From positions 1-64,000 of the forward strand of contig DASYYZ010000183.1 in the NCBI GenBank assembly GCA_035946735.1: a stretch of DNA of 64,000 nt. Direction: 5' to 3'. The stretch's first letter is position 1. Each line of letters begins with the position of its first letter. The position numbers were made by a program, and so were the translations under genes. Below are positions 41,897-51,807 of this stretch, in pieces. The notes beneath the pieces are model-generated. The model ran no database searches, was not told the origin of the DNA, and worked only from the letters and a program-made list of their open reading frames with translations. This stretch comes from Gp13-AA77 sp035946735. Lineage in GTDB: Bacteria; Acidobacteriota; Terriglobia; UBA7540.

Positions 41897-42421
41897 TCAC
41901 TTCACCACCGCCAACCGGCAGAACAGGTTCCTGGCGGGCAGGATCCAGGCCAGGTGCTTCTCGTAGAAGTCGATGGAGAGGGCGGCGCACAGCTGGCCGA
42001 GGTTGTCCAGGATCAGATTGCCGCCGAAGCCCAGACGCCGCTCCAGAATCCGGAAGCCGCCGGCGTTATAGGTGAAGTCCTCGAAGCTCTGCCGCTCGAA
42101 GTAATCAAAGCTGTGGAATCCTAGGTGAAACAAGTGGGTGGGATCGGTGTAGGAATCGGGCGACGTGAAGTGCGGCGTGACGATGAGCACTTCGGCGCCG
42201 GCCTTGCCGATTCGATGCACTTCGGTCATCGTCCGCAGAATGTCCTGCTGGTGCTCGATGAAATGGGACAGGTGGATTCGATCGGCGCAGTTGTCGCGGA
42301 AGGGCCAGGGAAACCGGCCGAGGTCGGTTAGCGCGTCGGCGGCAGAGCCCCGCTCGCGGTCGACGCCGATCGCGCCTGGTTCCTGCTTCTTCTTTCCACA
42401 GCCAAGATCGAGGACGACCAT
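41897..42421 (-). CDS. SAM-dependent methyltransferase
   Basis: About 174 aa from ATG 42421; the frame is open to a TTG at 42517, but that part reads spacer-like sequence. SAM motif I is VVLDLGCGKKKQEPGAIGVD, followed by IHLSHFIEHQQDILRTMTEV and GAEVLIVTPHFTSPDSYTDP. This resembles class I methyltransferases found in glycan and secondary-metabolite clusters. It starts about 110 bases after the stop of a short-chain dehydrogenase on the same strand. Substrate unknown. Confidence 0.75.
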   Translation of the reverse strand: MVVLDLGCGKKKQEPGAIGVDRERGSAADALTDLGRFPWPFRDNCADRIHLSHFIEHQQDILRTMTEVHRIGKAGAEVLIVTPHFTSPDSYTDPTHLFHLGFHSFDYFERQSFEDFTYNAGGFRILERRLGFGGNLILDNLGQLCAALSIDFYEKHLAWILPARNLFCRLAVVK

Positions 42422-42529
42422 GGTTTCGGCAACGGAGAGAGGAGTGCCGCGCTTCGGATTTCGAACTTTCGAAACTGCTGATCTCGGCTGTTGTTCCTTC
42501 AATCCAAAAAGTCGCAAAATCCAAAACGG

Positions 42530-43393
42530 CTACGGCCAGTCGTCAGGGATTCCCGCCAGGCGCGCACTCTCCAGCCAGAGCTTCCTGGCGGCCGCGTCAT
42601 CCTGGGCATCGGCCGTCGGCGTCGCCGGGCGGCACTTGTAGAAGTATTTGCCGTTCACGCCCGCAACCTCGGACGAGGAAGCGAGGTAAATCAGGGTCTC
42701 TGCTCCTTTCGCCGGAGAGAGCGCTCCAAACTTTGCCACGCCAATGAGGCGCGAAAATAAACCGCCGCTGCGCTCTCCAAAGCGGGTATCGACGAAGCCG
42801 GGATGAAGGCAATTGGCCGTCACCCCGGTGCCCTCCAGGCGTCGCGCCAGCTCACGCGTAAAAAGAATATTGCAGAGCTTTGAGCGGCTGTAGACCATGA
42901 AAGCGCCATAGTGCCGGGCCGATTGAAGGTCGTCAAAAGCGAGGGGCGACCGCTTGTGGGCGTTTGACGACGTATTCACGATCCGGGCCGGCACCGAGGC
43001 CAGTAGTCGCTCCCGGAGGCCGTAGGTTAGGACATAGTAGGCCATATGATTGACGGCAAAAGTCTTCTCGAGGCCGTCTGCAGTAACCTGGCGATGTCCG
43101 AAAAGCGCGCCGGCATTGTTGACGAGGATGTCAATCCGTGGTTCCGCAGCCGCGATTTCGGTTGCGACGCGCTTCATCTCGCCAAGACGCGACAGATCGG
43201 CGTAATGGACCGTGTGATTCAATGCCGGAGCGCGTTCCCGCAATCGCGCTAAGCTGATCTCGGCACGCATCTTATCGCGAGCCACTAGAACGATCCGAGC
43301 GCCCTGTCCGGCCAGAGTCTCGGCTGCCACCTGCCCGATCCCGGAAGTAGCACCGGTGATCACTACGACTTTATCCCGCATCAACTCCGGCAT
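42530..43393 (-). CDS. Short-chain dehydrogenase/reductase (retinol dehydrogenase-like)
   Basis: A 287 aa SDR with nucleotide-binding VVITGATSGIGQVAAETLAG, the NNAG motif in DILVNNAGALFGH, catalytic serine in IVNTSSNAHK and YxxxK in YSRSKLCNILF. The C-terminal half (VTANCLHPGFVDTRFG, AETLIYLASSSEVAGVNGKY) matches the WWOX/retinol-dehydrogenase-like subgroup, NADP-preferring by family habit. Substrate unknown. Confidence 0.88.
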   Translation of the reverse strand: MPELMRDKVVVITGATSGIGQVAAETLAGQGARIVLVARDKMRAEISLARLRERAPALNHTVHYADLSRLGEMKRVATEIAAAEPRIDILVNNAGALFGHRQVTADGLEKTFAVNHMAYYVLTYGLRERLLASVPARIVNTSSNAHKRSPLAFDDLQSARHYGAFMVYSRSKLCNILFTRELARRLEGTGVTANCLHPGFVDTRFGERSGGLFSRLIGVAKFGALSPAKGAETLIYLASSSEVAGVNGKYFYKCRPATPTADAQDDAAARKLWLESARLAGIPDDWP

Positions 43394-43620
43394 AGCTTTG
43401 TTGCGCGCCTCGCCTCGACGGCCAGTTTAGCAGAATCAATCAAGCCCTGGTTCGGTGGCAGCGAGAGTGCTGCCAGCCAGCAAGCGCAACGTTGCGCGCC
43501 CTCGACCGCGAATGCGTTCGGGTCGGGCACCCTCATCCGCAACCCGTGACTCCGGAGAGAGCCGCGTTCGGGACACTTTACATTCTCAGCCTGACCGCTT
43601 AACATCGCCGATTCGCTCTT

Positions 43621-44232
43621 ATGGACCTCCTTATCCTTGGCGCCGGTATGGGACTGGTAGGAGGACTTCTTCCCAACCCTCTGCAGATGATTGCCCTTGC
43701 GGAGGCTGCGCTGGGACGGTGGGGCCGCGCCATCTTCGTGCTCACCGTGCCGCCCCTGGTGGTTGACAACGCCTTCCTATTCATGACGTTGCTATTCTTC
43801 CGGCTTATCCCTCTCGAGGTGGTCCGCTATATTGCCTGCGCGGGCGGCCTGCTGGTGACGGGATTTGCCATCCGCGGACTATGGGAACTGCGCCGCCGAA
43901 GGCAGGAGAAGCTACCAAATCCCTCGGGGTACACGCTCGCGTCGGTTTCCGTTGCCACGCTGGCGGAGGTGACAGCGCCGGGCACCTGGATCTATTGGTT
44001 GACCATTGCCGGGCCCATCCTGGCGGAGGGCCGGACGAACGGTTACGGGCACGTGGTGCCTTTCTTTGTGGGAGGATTGCTAGGATATTACGGTGGAGCG
44101 GTAGGCTCAACGTGCTTCATGGCCTGGGTTGCCGGACTGCGCGAGGCCTTCAGACGATATCTCCTGCTGACGGCGAACATCCTCCTCCTGTTAATAGGGA
44201 TTTCCTACCTTATACGCGCCTACCTCGCATAG
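43621..44232 (+). CDS. LysE-like membrane transporter
   Basis: A 203 aa integral membrane protein with about six hydrophobic segments: LILGAGMGLVGGLLPNPLQM, FVLTVPPLVVDNAFLFMTLL, YIACAGGLLVTGFAIRGLW, VVPFFVGGLLGYYGGAVGST and LLLTANILLLLIGISYLIRA. The layout GAGMGLVGGLLPNPLQ near the N-terminus resembles the LysE/RhtB amino-acid exporter fold. It is a lone gene. The family call is moderate. Confidence 0.65.
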   Translation: MDLLILGAGMGLVGGLLPNPLQMIALAEAALGRWGRAIFVLTVPPLVVDNAFLFMTLLFFRLIPLEVVRYIACAGGLLVTGFAIRGLWELRRRRQEKLPNPSGYTLASVSVATLAEVTAPGTWIYWLTIAGPILAEGRTNGYGHVVPFFVGGLLGYYGGAVGSTCFMAWVAGLREAFRRYLLLTANILLLLIGISYLIRAYLA

Positions 44233-44350
44233 TCGAAGCGTGAAAACTGGTTCTCGCGATCGAGCGCGATGGAGATGGAGCCTCTCTTTTCCGGACTTGT
44301 ATTTCGCAAACCCACAGCCAGTTACAATCTGTAGTGCTTGACAGGCAGTG

Positions 44351-44572
44351 TTAAAGTCTTTTACGGACAAATTCAATGAGGACGTAGCCGATGAGGGAAG
44401 CTACAAGAGCGATCCCCAAATTGGCGGCTGTAAAAATATCCCTGAGGGCCCAAGCCACGCCCTTGCTCTGCCCCATGCCCGAGCGTTCGAATTCACCCAT
44501 CAGAAGATTAGAGTAGAACAGGAACATGATGAAGCCTGCCTCGGTTATCGCTCGCCAAATCTTTCGCATCAT
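44351..44572 (-). CDS. Small two-helix membrane protein, unknown function
   Basis: A 73 aa protein with an N-terminal hydrophobic segment (AITEAGFIMFLFYSNLLMGE) and a C-terminal helix (LGIALVASLIGYVLIEFV). It has natural amino-acid composition and a charged start and end. No family recognised. It converges on the LysE-like gene. Confidence 0.6.
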   Translation of the reverse strand: MMRKIWRAITEAGFIMFLFYSNLLMGEFERSGMGQSKGVAWALRDIFTAANLGIALVASLIGYVLIEFVRKRL

Positions 44573-45027
44573 CGTCGCGACCTTATCTCGACCAGAACGG
44601 CTTTTAGTCTAGATTAGAATTCGTTTACCTTGGCTTGCTCTTTATCAGTTGCTTATCCTCATCTTTTAATACACATTCTTCTTAGTGTCTCGTTCAGTTT
44701 TAACTTTTCACTCGTCACTCGGCGCTAGTTTACGAATCGTTGCCCATTGAACTCGTCGTCCACTTGAAGCGAGTGGCCGAAATAAATACGGTGCTGTCAA
44801 GTAGGTTTTCCGCGAAATCCAATAGCGCGACGAAGGGGGCCTCTCTAACTACTTGATCCGAAGTTATTTCAGTGACGAGTCAGTGGCATTTGGAGTGCTA
44901 CGTTGCTACTGGACTGGCGGAGGGTGTGTTGACGCACGTCAGAGTGCGCAGGAAGAAGACGCGCGTGAGGCCGTACCGCCCCAAGTTCCGACAGACATTT
45001 CGAGCAGAGTTCCTCAGGAGGCAGTCC
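44573..45027. other. Intergenic stretch, no gene recognised
   Basis: About 450 bases, noticeably more AT-rich than its surroundings around 44600-44850. No convincing reading frame, hairpin or promoter was found; the 5' leader of the DUF4382 gene must lie here. Confidence 0.4.
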
Positions 45028-46509
45028 ATGAAGCGTACCACCTTTCTCGGCCTCACCCTCGTCTTCGCGATCGCCCTGCCGATGTTCGTGAGTTGTGGTG
45101 GAAGTAACTCGTCTACCGCGTCCCCTTCCAACTTGAATCAGTCCCCGTCCACCCCGTCCACCACCGGAGCGGTGACGATTTCGCTCAGTGACCCCGCCAC
45201 GTGCGCGGCGCCCAACGGGTCGTTTACACACGTTTGGGTGACCATCACCAAGGTGACGGCAAACATATCGAGCGATGCCGGTCCGAGCGACAGCGGCTGG
45301 CAGACGGTTCTCGACCTCACGAGCGGCCCCAAACAGATCGACCTGCTGAGCCTTGTCTCCACCACTTGCGTGCTCACCCAGCTCGGCTCCACCACCGGAC
45401 TCCCGCCCGGGGATTATCAGCAGATCCGGGTCTACCTGCTCGCCAACGATGCTTCCGGCGCGGTTCCTGCGCCCAATAATTGTGGTCCAATGGGATTCAA
45501 CTGTGTCGCCTTGGCCGACGGCGCGATGGTGGAGCTTCAGTTGAGCAGTGAAGCCCAGACGGGCATCAAGATTCCGGCAGGACAGATGATGGGCGGCGGG
45601 CTGAACCTCATGGCGGGCCAGTCCGCGGACCTCAACATCGACTTCAGCACCTGCGAGTCGATCGTTCAGGAGGGCAACGGCAAGTTCCGGCTGAAGCCGG
45701 TGCTGCACGCGGGCGAAGTCTCACTGAACACGAACTCGATCAGCGGCACGGTGATCAACGCCAGCACCAAGGCTCCCGTGGCCAACGCCATGGTGATGGT
45801 GGAGCAACCGGACTTGAACGGCATCGACCGGGTGGTGGAATCGGAGCTGACGGCGGCCGACGGCACCTTTATCTTCTGTCCGCTTTCGCCCGGCAACTAT
45901 GACGTGGTGGTGGCGGCCTCCACCCCCACTCCCGTCCGGCTGCCGCCGATCGGTTCCGCCGCCACATACAATGCCACGGTGACGTTCAAGACGCCCACTG
46001 GAGCTTCGCTCACGATTCCGCTGGTGGCCGAGACCCAGAGCGGCATGAGCAGTTCACCAGCGGAGCTTGCCGGAACCATTACCAGCGGCGGCGCTCAGGC
46101 CGCTGGCGTGGACGTGAGCGTTTCGACGCTCCAGCAGGCCGCACCTGTTGGAGGCGCGCTCGTGGAATTCACCGTGCCAGCCTTTTCCGGGTCTGTCTCG
46201 AGTATCGAGACCGCTTCCGGCCCGCCGTGCGCCTCAGGCACTGACTGTGCCAACTACACTCTGTACGTTCCCGCCAGCAACCCGAGCGTCGGCACCTACA
46301 GCTCCTCCGGCACCACTTACTCGGCGCCGCAGGCCGGAAACGTGCCCTACACCGTGGACGCTCAGGCTTTTTTGGCGGACGGCTCCAATACCGCCGATTG
46401 CTCGCCGAGTGATCTCGATACCTCGTTTGATTCGGGCGGTGGCGCGCTGCTTGCCATAGGAGGCGCGACCTTAACCGTGAAGACGCTGGCATTTAGCGGC
46501 TGCCACTAG
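45028..46509 (+). CDS. DUF4382 lipoprotein with carboxypeptidase-regulatory-like domain
   Basis: About 493 aa from ATG 45028, with AGGAGG nearby upstream; the frame is open from 44872 but lacks a signal there. The lipoprotein signal peptide ends at PMFVSC followed by GGSNSS. The DUF4382 domain (about 45-230) contains VTISLSDPATCAAPNGSF, TVLDLTSGPKQIDLLSL and LPPGDYQQIRVYLLAND. A carboxypeptidase-regulatory-like beta-sandwich follows (SISGTVINASTKAPVANAMV, FIFCPLSPGNYDVVV), then Ser/Thr-rich strands. Probably anchored in the outer membrane and exposed; role unknown. Many acidobacteria carry several. Confidence 0.85.
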   Translation: MKRTTFLGLTLVFAIALPMFVSCGGSNSSTASPSNLNQSPSTPSTTGAVTISLSDPATCAAPNGSFTHVWVTITKVTANISSDAGPSDSGWQTVLDLTSGPKQIDLLSLVSTTCVLTQLGSTTGLPPGDYQQIRVYLLANDASGAVPAPNNCGPMGFNCVALADGAMVELQLSSEAQTGIKIPAGQMMGGGLNLMAGQSADLNIDFSTCESIVQEGNGKFRLKPVLHAGEVSLNTNSISGTVINASTKAPVANAMVMVEQPDLNGIDRVVESELTAADGTFIFCPLSPGNYDVVVAASTPTPVRLPPIGSAATYNATVTFKTPTGASLTIPLVAETQSGMSSSPAELAGTITSGGAQAAGVDVSVSTLQQAAPVGGALVEFTVPAFSGSVSSIETASGPPCASGTDCANYTLYVPASNPSVGTYSSSGTTYSAPQAGNVPYTVDAQAFLADGSNTADCSPSDLDTSFDSGGGALLAIGGATLTVKTLAFSGCH

Positions 46510-46651
46510 GTGCAGAAGCCGATGACTCTATTTGCGAGCACAGTGAGGGACGCTTGTCCCCTGCCAACAATTGAACGGGACCATAAGGCAGAGTCTTTGG
46601 AACAGTGGAGAGAAAATCCCCGTAACGATCTGGGACTTACTTTATCGTGTC

Positions 46652-49183
46652 TTAGTACACGATATCCAGCGACAGGTCGACAAAGCGATGCTCGAAGCCG
46701 GCGTAGTCGCCGAAGTAGGGTGACGTAACGGTATTGTAGACGTCGCGGAAGTTGCCGTGGTTCGTGAGATTGAAAACGCGGACGGTCCCGCGCAGGGTGT
46801 GCTTGCGTACCCAGGGAATAAAAGAAATCTGGAAATCCTTGGAGGTTTGCAGATCGAGAGAAGCGAAGCTGGGGAATCGGCGGCTGTTGGGAGCCCCCAC
46901 GTAAGTCTGGAGATCGTTGAAGACGGAATAAGGCAAGCCCGAGTGCCAATCGAGCAGCGGGCCGAGGGTGATCCTGTATGGAAACTTGAAGCGCCCCCAG
47001 GCTACGAGGCGACCGGAAACATTAGTCGGGAGCGTGCCAAAAAAATTTGGTTCAATAACGGGCGATTCGTAGGGGACGTAGACGGAGGCAATGGTGTTCA
47101 AATCACCGCGAGCCTGGCTATTGACGTAGGAAATGTTCAAATCTGCCTTGTCGGATGGCCGCACGCGCAGCGTTGCTTCAAACTCGTGGTAGCGCGACGC
47201 GCCCAGGTTCGAAAGCAGCAGCAAGCCGCTGGTAGGTGAAAGCGCTTCCGGATTGACGGTGAATTCTTCGTAGGTGCGGCTGGCCAGAAAGCTGACGCGG
47301 GCGATGACGCGAGGGCTTATTTCCTGGTCGAGCTCGACGTTTCCGGTGATGTTGTAGGGTGTGCTTCCAAGCCGGGCTCCGGAGGGAACGATCTTGCGGC
47401 CGCCTTCGGCAAATTCCTCGTAGTAGGGGAGGTAGACAACAGGGGCGCCAAGCGCCGTTCCATGGGTGTCGAAAGGAGTAACTTGCCGGGAGGCGTTCTG
47501 GGTGAAATCTCCGGCCAGAAGCGGCAAACGCTCATAGAAGACGCCGGCGCCGCCGCGAAAGATGGTTTTGCCTCTCTTGCCCGGTGAGAATTCTACTCCT
47601 CCGCGCGGCGAGAAGGCCGCACGTTTACCGAGTGTCTGGCCGGAAAACCGCAGCCCGTAGTCGGCGGAGACGTGATCGTTAAAAGTCCAGTGGTCGCCCG
47701 CAAAAACGGCGAGTTCCGTGTCGGAGTCGGTGAGGCGGCCGCTGGGCCCAAAATCAATTTTTTCCGCCAGGGAATTGTCGGCGCGCAGCAGGTCCAAGGG
47801 ATGGTAAATGCTCGTGCCTTGATACCCGCGGTGTACGGCTTCGCCCCCGGCTAAGAGATCGTGCCGCCCGTTCCAGTGTTTGGACGGGGATCGATAGCTT
47901 TCCTGCACCTCCTGCTGGGCGCTACTGCGGGTCCAGGCGTTGAAAAAGTTGCCGCCCCAGCCCGTAGGGGTTATCAGCAAGTCCTCCGTGCCCTGGCCGT
48001 GGGAGTAGCTGTCGAAATCCGTAAATTGCGCGATCGTGGTCAGTATTCCGCCGCCTTGAAGCAGGTATCGATCGTTCACCCCGATCGAGTAGCCGCTCTG
48101 ACCGTAGTCCGCGGAAGCCGTCTGCGGAATCAGGGTATCGATGTTGTCAAACTGCCGGCGCACCGGGAACAATTTGACGTTGACGCTGGTCAAGTGCTGA
48201 GGCGAAAACGTGTAATAGAAGTCCGTGAAGGAAGTATATCCCTGCTTCCGGGTTTCGTTGTGCGGCCAAGCCAGACCGCGCACGGGCTGAACGGAATAGT
48301 CGTAGGTGAAGGCTTCGGAAAAGGTGAACTTCTCTCCCATCAGCGGCCCGGAGAGGTAGAGGCGCGGGGTGTCGCTCGAAAATCCCACCCAGTGTCCGGA
48401 GCGGAAACGCGGCGTGGGCACAAAATCGTTCAACTCATAATCCCACTGGCTCGAGGGCGCCTTGGTTTGGACGGTAGTGAGCCCGCCGGAGAAACGTCCA
48501 AACTCGACCTGGTAGGCGCTCTTGAAAACGTCGACCGATTCCACGGCGTCGAGCGGCACGTCAATGGAAAAGCTGCCTGTCACCGGGTCAACCGTTTCTA
48601 CGGAATCCACCAGCAGTGTGCCCTGATTCTCAATGGAGCCTTTGATGGCGATTCTGCCATCCGGCGTGCGAACTACACCCGGAATTATCGGCAGCGCTGC
48701 CTTGAACTGCTGCTCAACCAACGGCAGGGAATGAAGTTGCCGCGCGCCGAGGGTCTCGGGCGTAGCGGGCTGATGCACCGTCTCCTGGGGGGATTGGGCG
48801 GTGACCTGGATCTGCTGGTGAACCACCACTTCGTTCGGGAGCTCAATCTGAAGGGTGGGTGGCGCCTCGCCTTCGACAATCTCAATGTCCGACTTGGCGA
48901 CCGGTTCGTGACCTACCGCGGCACAGGTCAGCCGGTAGGTTCCTGGAATCAGCCCGGTAAACTCGAAAGCTCCTCGATCGCCGGTAGTTACCGGGCGACC
49001 CTGTGCCGGAACCGTGGGGCCCCATAAGGTGCAGACCGCGCCCGGGATGGCTGCGCTCTTCTGGTCCACAACTTCCCCGCGGAGTGTCTTGGTGTCAGGG
49101 GCCCCCTGAGCGACGAATGAGATACCTAAGATAAGCAGTGGGGCCAGACCGACATGCTGGCAGCGTCGCCAATCGTTTGACAT
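46652..49183 (-). CDS. TonB-dependent receptor with N-terminal carboxypeptidase-regulatory domain
   Basis: About 843 aa from ATG 49183; a TTG at 49222 is the alternative. Signal peptide GLAPLLILGISFVAQGAPD. A CarboxypepD_reg-like domain follows (LRGEVVDQKSAAIPGAVCTL, FEFTGLIPGTYRLTC), then a plug (about 165-260: IKGSIENQGTLLVDSVETVD, VFKSAYQVEFGRFSGGLT). The beta-barrel occupies the rest, ending in a typical strand LSLDIVY. The substrate is not evident. No exbBD/tonB nearby. Its size is standard for TonB receptors and smaller than the Oar-like receptor at 53845. Confidence 0.85.
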   Translation of the reverse strand: MSNDWRRCQHVGLAPLLILGISFVAQGAPDTKTLRGEVVDQKSAAIPGAVCTLWGPTVPAQGRPVTTGDRGAFEFTGLIPGTYRLTCAAVGHEPVAKSDIEIVEGEAPPTLQIELPNEVVVHQQIQVTAQSPQETVHQPATPETLGARQLHSLPLVEQQFKAALPIIPGVVRTPDGRIAIKGSIENQGTLLVDSVETVDPVTGSFSIDVPLDAVESVDVFKSAYQVEFGRFSGGLTTVQTKAPSSQWDYELNDFVPTPRFRSGHWVGFSSDTPRLYLSGPLMGEKFTFSEAFTYDYSVQPVRGLAWPHNETRKQGYTSFTDFYYTFSPQHLTSVNVKLFPVRRQFDNIDTLIPQTASADYGQSGYSIGVNDRYLLQGGGILTTIAQFTDFDSYSHGQGTEDLLITPTGWGGNFFNAWTRSSAQQEVQESYRSPSKHWNGRHDLLAGGEAVHRGYQGTSIYHPLDLLRADNSLAEKIDFGPSGRLTDSDTELAVFAGDHWTFNDHVSADYGLRFSGQTLGKRAAFSPRGGVEFSPGKRGKTIFRGGAGVFYERLPLLAGDFTQNASRQVTPFDTHGTALGAPVVYLPYYEEFAEGGRKIVPSGARLGSTPYNITGNVELDQEISPRVIARVSFLASRTYEEFTVNPEALSPTSGLLLLSNLGASRYHEFEATLRVRPSDKADLNISYVNSQARGDLNTIASVYVPYESPVIEPNFFGTLPTNVSGRLVAWGRFKFPYRITLGPLLDWHSGLPYSVFNDLQTYVGAPNSRRFPSFASLDLQTSKDFQISFIPWVRKHTLRGTVRVFNLTNHGNFRDVYNTVTSPYFGDYAGFEHRFVDLSLDIVY

Positions 49184-49407
49184 GAATCTGTTTGGATGCG
49201 TGAACTTCAGTCGCGTTAACAACGAATTATACTGCTACGAATGATACTGCGCCGGCTGCGCTTCTCGTCTCCGTTGCTCAACGCCAGTTGCCTGTTGATT
49301 CAGGGAAAATGGCGTTTTCGAAACCGGCCCACGGAGCGATCAACGTTAAGGCGCGCCCATGCATCGTACCGGAGTATCTTGCCCAAGCTGTTTCGAGGGG
49401 ACTACCT

Positions 49408-50085
49408 ATGCGGCTGCTTCTCGTCGAGGACGATCTGGCGATCCAGCAATTCGTCAGGCAGGCGCTTGTCCAAGCGGGCTATCAAGTCGACACGGCTACT
49501 GACGGGAAGCGTGCCGAGGTCCTGGCTTTGGAAGGGATTCACGACGCCCATATCGTCGATCTGGGCCTGCCCGACATGGACGGGCTTGATTTCATTGCGC
49601 GCTGCCGCGCTCAAGGCAGCTCCGCGCCAGTCCTGATCCTGTCTGCGCGGCGTTCGGTGGATGAGCGCGTCAAGGGTCTTGAGCACGGGGGCGACGACTA
49701 TCTGACGAAGCCGTTCGCTCTCGCGGAACTGCTGGCAAGATTGCGAAATCTCCTGCGAAGATCTTCGGTTCCACAAAGCGAGTCAGTACGATTCGGAACC
49801 GCCGATCTACAGCTCGATCTGGTACGGCACGAAGCCCGGCGGGGTGGTCGCTTGCTCCAACTCACCCCTCAAGAGTTCTCGCTGCTCGAGTATCTGTGCC
49901 GCAATGCAGGCCGGGTGGTCACTCGAACGATGATCCTGGATCACGTTTGGCGTATGCGTTTTGATCCCGCAACGAACGTGGTGGACGTTCATATCTACCG
50001 TCTGCGGAGCAAGGTTGACGCGAGCGGTTGCCGGCCGTTGATTCATACCCTTCGCGGAGTCGGTTACGTTCTGAAGGAGGCCTGA
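49408..50085 (+). CDS. OmpR/PhoB-family response regulator
   Basis: About 225 aa from ATG 49408, which follows GAGGGGA; the frame is open from 49288. Receiver domain with LLVEDD, D51 in IVDLGLPDMDG, LSARRSV and TKPF; winged-helix domain ending HTLRGVGYVLKEA. The kinase gene begins 4 bases after its stop, so the pair is one two-component system. It lies divergently from the TonB receptor at 46652, which could be a target; no binding site was identified. Confidence 0.92.
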   Translation: MRLLLVEDDLAIQQFVRQALVQAGYQVDTATDGKRAEVLALEGIHDAHIVDLGLPDMDGLDFIARCRAQGSSAPVLILSARRSVDERVKGLEHGGDDYLTKPFALAELLARLRNLLRRSSVPQSESVRFGTADLQLDLVRHEARRGGRLLQLTPQEFSLLEYLCRNAGRVVTRTMILDHVWRMRFDPATNVVDVHIYRLRSKVDASGCRPLIHTLRGVGYVLKEA

Positions 50086-50089
50086 AGAC

Positions 50090-51505
50090 TTGCGTACAAC
50101 GGCCGCCTGGCGCATCGCGTTTTGGACCACCTTGGCGTTCTCCTTAGGAACATTCGCCGCCTTCTTCATCGTCTATATTTTTGTTGCACAAGAGATCCGG
50201 GCGCGCTCCGATGCATGGCTCACCGGGGAGGCCCACGTGCTGGCGCAAGTCGCTCAGAATACTCCGCGAGACCGCCTGTACGACCACATGGTGGAGGAAG
50301 TGGCCGAACTGGCCATGCAGGAAGTCCCGGACGAGCGCAGTTCTCGCGGAGAGCAGTTGAATTCGGTCTTTTTCTTCCGGGGCGATTCCAACCAGGGCGG
50401 GGACACCCTGTTCGTGGGACCCGCGTCCAAAGACGCGTTCTGGCGAGCGATTCAAAATGCGCATCTGGTCGCCGGGGTGGCGCAGTCCGTCAAGGTTGAG
50501 GGATGGCGGCCGATTTTCCGAGTTGTTATGCCGCTTCGCCAGGGAGAAAATACGATCTACCTGGGGCTTTCGGAGCGCGGGGCCACCCATACCCTGCATA
50601 AGCTTACTCGCCGGTTCCTCTGGGTGTGGACGGGAACGGTATTTTTCGGGTTCTTGATTTCGTACCTGAGTGCGCGCCGCACGCTGTTGCGGGTGGAACG
50701 CATCACCGAGACGGTGGCCCGAATCGGCAGCCAGGAACTCGACGAGCGCCTGCCGGAGCAACCGAATTCAGACGAAATCTCCCGGTTGGCGAACACATTC
50801 AATCACATGCTCGGACGCATCCAGGCCTCCGTAAACCAATTGCGGACGGTAACGGATTCGGTCGCTCACGACCTCAAAAGCCCGGTCACTTCGATCCGAG
50901 GTGCCCTTGAGGGAGTACTTTCGGGCGAAAACAGTGAGGAGTGGCGAGATGCCGTCGGACAGGCCATCGAAGGGCTGGACCGGGTTTCAGCCCTGCTGAA
51001 CACCATGCTCGATGTCGCCGAGGCGGACGCCGGGGCCCTTCATTTGGAGCGGGCGCCGCTCAATCTCTCTGAAATTGTGGCGCAACTCGTTAATCTGTAC
51101 CAGCCGGCAATGGCTGAGAGGCATCACGAGCTGCGGGCCGACCTCGAAAGCGCGGTTATGGCCGACGCCGACCCCGGATTCATCAATCGCACTCTGAGCA
51201 ACCTCCTAGACAATGAACTCGTCCACCTGCCGCCCGGCTGCCAGATCAATATTCAGCTTCGCTCGCACGAGGGCACTGCCGAACTCGTGGTTGAAGACAA
51301 CGGGCCGGGCTTCCCTCCCGAGATTGCCGGCCGCGCGTTTGGACGTTTTGTAAAAGGGAATCGTTCGCCCGGAAATGGACTTGGGCTCGCTTTTGTCGAT
51401 GCGGTTGTTCAGGCCCATGGAGGGACCGTGAGGGTTTCTGATCGGCCGTCCGGCGGCGCTTCAGTGAGACTCTCACTGCCCGTCAGCGCGGTGCAGCTTG
51501 CCTAA
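50090..51505 (+). CDS. Sensor histidine kinase
   Basis: A 471 aa membrane kinase. TM1 (about 8-33), a periplasmic sensor region (about 35-175), TM2 (about 177-195, WVWTGTVFFGFLISYLSA), HAMP linker (about 196-248), dimerisation/phosphoacceptor helix with H260 in SVAHDLKSPVTSIRG, and an ATP-binding domain with N box LSNLLDNELVHLPPG, G1 VEDNGPGFPPEI and G2 GNGLGLAFVDAVV. Starts TTG. Partner of the regulator at 49408. Signal unknown. Confidence 0.92.
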   Translation: MRTTAAWRIAFWTTLAFSLGTFAAFFIVYIFVAQEIRARSDAWLTGEAHVLAQVAQNTPRDRLYDHMVEEVAELAMQEVPDERSSRGEQLNSVFFFRGDSNQGGDTLFVGPASKDAFWRAIQNAHLVAGVAQSVKVEGWRPIFRVVMPLRQGENTIYLGLSERGATHTLHKLTRRFLWVWTGTVFFGFLISYLSARRTLLRVERITETVARIGSQELDERLPEQPNSDEISRLANTFNHMLGRIQASVNQLRTVTDSVAHDLKSPVTSIRGALEGVLSGENSEEWRDAVGQAIEGLDRVSALLNTMLDVAEADAGALHLERAPLNLSEIVAQLVNLYQPAMAERHHELRADLESAVMADADPGFINRTLSNLLDNELVHLPPGCQINIQLRSHEGTAELVVEDNGPGFPPEIAGRAFGRFVKGNRSPGNGLGLAFVDAVVQAHGGTVRVSDRPSGGASVRLSLPVSAVQLA

Positions 51506-51591
51506 GGGTTTCCTGTCCTTGTCCGCGCCGAGTGGAAGCCCGGCATTCAGTCTCAGCTGGCGTGCCGTCCTTCGCTCGGCGATTATCGCTC

Positions 51592-51807
51592 CTAACCCGG
51601 CGACGCGCCGGCACGCTTGGACCGGGCCGCTGGGGGCTCGAGGTTGGCTGTCAACGTGGACTCTGCCAGGCACAAGGCCGCGCGAGTGATGCTCTGTACC
51701 ACCAATCTCAGGTTCTCCCACTTCTTCAGGCGCACGAACTCCCTAGCCAGCTCCAATTGAGCCTCCAGAGACTCGATCGAACTGATAACCCGTTCCTCGG
51801 AATCCAT
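51592..51807 (-). CDS. Small helical protein, unknown function
   Basis: About 71 aa from ATG 51807, preceded by a strong ribosome site (GGGGAGGCAACGAAA). An amphipathic helical stretch (SIESLEAQLELAREFVRLKK) is followed by a basic, flexible tail. No family recognised. It lies between the kinase and the LacI gene, convergent with the kinase. The ribosome site is the main support. Confidence 0.5.
   Translation of the reverse strand: MDSEERVISSIESLEAQLELAREFVRLKKWENLRLVVQSITRAALCLAESTLTANLEPPAARSKRAGASPG

Noticed and set aside
47861..49027. 388-codon plus-strand frame opposite the TonB receptor
   Set aside because: Antisense shadow of the receptor; no signal peptide or motif.
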